From Candidatus Rifleibacteriota bacterium (GTDB lineage: Bacteria > Riflebacteria > Ozemobacteria > Ozemobacterales > Ozemobacteraceae): DNA of 23,605 bases. The stretch is from the NCBI GenBank assembly GCA_022704885.1, contig JAKJFO010000042.1, forward strand, positions 299-23,903, in the 5' to 3' direction. Shown here one piece after another: positions 23,416-23,605 of the stretch. Below the pieces are notes generated by a model, which was given only the letters and a program-made list of their open reading frames with translations, made no database searches and had not been told where the DNA came from. Position numbers and translations under genes: made by a program. Position 1 is the first letter of the stretch. Every line of letters starts with the position of its first letter.

Positions 23416-23605
23416 TGTCATTAAACGCCGCGCAGGTAAAGAGTCTCAAGCACAAACCCGGTAAAAAAGAAACCCGCATACATGACGGGTCAGGGTTATA
23501 CCTGTTCATTACCGACAAGGACGCAAAATATTGGCGGTTCAAGAGTCGCTTTCAGGGAAAGGGCATATTGCTTTCGCTTGGCACTTACCCGACTGTCAGT
23601 CTGGC
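23415..23605 (+). CDS. P4-type tyrosine integrase, N-terminal part (runs off the window)
   Basis: The ATG at 23415 follows GAGGTG by seven bases. The 63 visible residues match the N-terminal arm-binding domain of P4-type integrases (DUF4102): MSLNAAQVKSLKHKPGKKET, then DGSGLYLFI, YWRFKSRF, and LSLGTYPTVSL. The catalytic domain lies beyond the window, so activity cannot be judged. Such enzymes insert elements at the 3' end of tRNA genes; the tRNA-Leu lies 165 bases upstream on the same strand, so an integrated element probably begins between them. Confidence 0.92.
   Translation, partial: MSLNAAQVKSLKHKPGKKETRIHDGSGLYLFITDKDAKYWRFKSRFQGKGILLSLGTYPTVSL

Noticed and set aside
1..23605. CRISPR array, rRNA, insertion sequence or riboswitch
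   Set aside because: No regularly spaced repeats, rRNA-like sequence, transposase or long structured leader was seen.

Overview
The window reads as bacterial chromosome of roughly even base composition. Genes are densely packed, most carry GGAG/AGGAGG-type ribosome binding sites, and sigma-70-like promoters are visible. The partial beta-barrel protein at the left edge, several signal peptides and a FecR-domain protein point to a cell with an outer membrane. The glycyl-tRNA synthetase is the single-polypeptide type. One secreted protein carries a pilin-like globular block that I associate with deep-branching candidate phyla such as Riflebacteria; this taxonomic placement is a low-confidence guess from memory.

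Left part (1-5785): the C-terminal part of a probable outer-membrane beta-barrel protein and its terminator; a cpYpsA/SLOG-type putative nucleotide-binding protein; two adjacent, divergent copies of an unrecognised Cys-containing small protein (minus strand); and, divergently, a possible remote sigma-factor-like protein followed by an RNase II/R-family exoribonuclease. Middle (5787-10714): a membrane-anchored coiled-coil protein, a LiaX/YvlB-like DUF4097 protein, an orphan beta-class DNA methyltransferase translationally coupled to glyS, and a divergent LOG-family phosphoribohydrolase whose promoter suggests a leaderless mRNA.

10731-16255 (minus strand): typA/bipA followed by a secreted TPR-polysaccharide deacetylase, then an ECF sigma factor, its probable membrane anti-sigma factor and a secreted protein containing a pilin-like block. 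16336-19467: a two-gene unit in which a PilB/GspE-type protein with a lost ATPase site precedes an intact PilT retraction ATPase with a long Pro/Ala-rich N-terminal tail. 19638-23110: a multi-pass membrane protein (GT-C-like), a DNA-binding protein HU, a FecR-domain protein and a 49-residue zinc-ribbon protein. 23165-23605: tRNA-Leu(CAA), its terminator and the start of a P4-type tyrosine integrase, so an integrated element probably begins just downstream of the tRNA and runs off the right edge.

No gene-free stretch exceeds 300 bases; the longest are about 120-170 bases and hold promoters, terminators, a palindrome and short repeats. Most genes are ordinary housekeeping or envelope functions. 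The least conventional parts are the degenerate PilB-like/PilT pair, the sigma/anti-sigma/secreted pilin-block operon, the tandem Cys-protein paralogs, and an extended -10 motif (TGC-TATNNT) recurring at four promoters.
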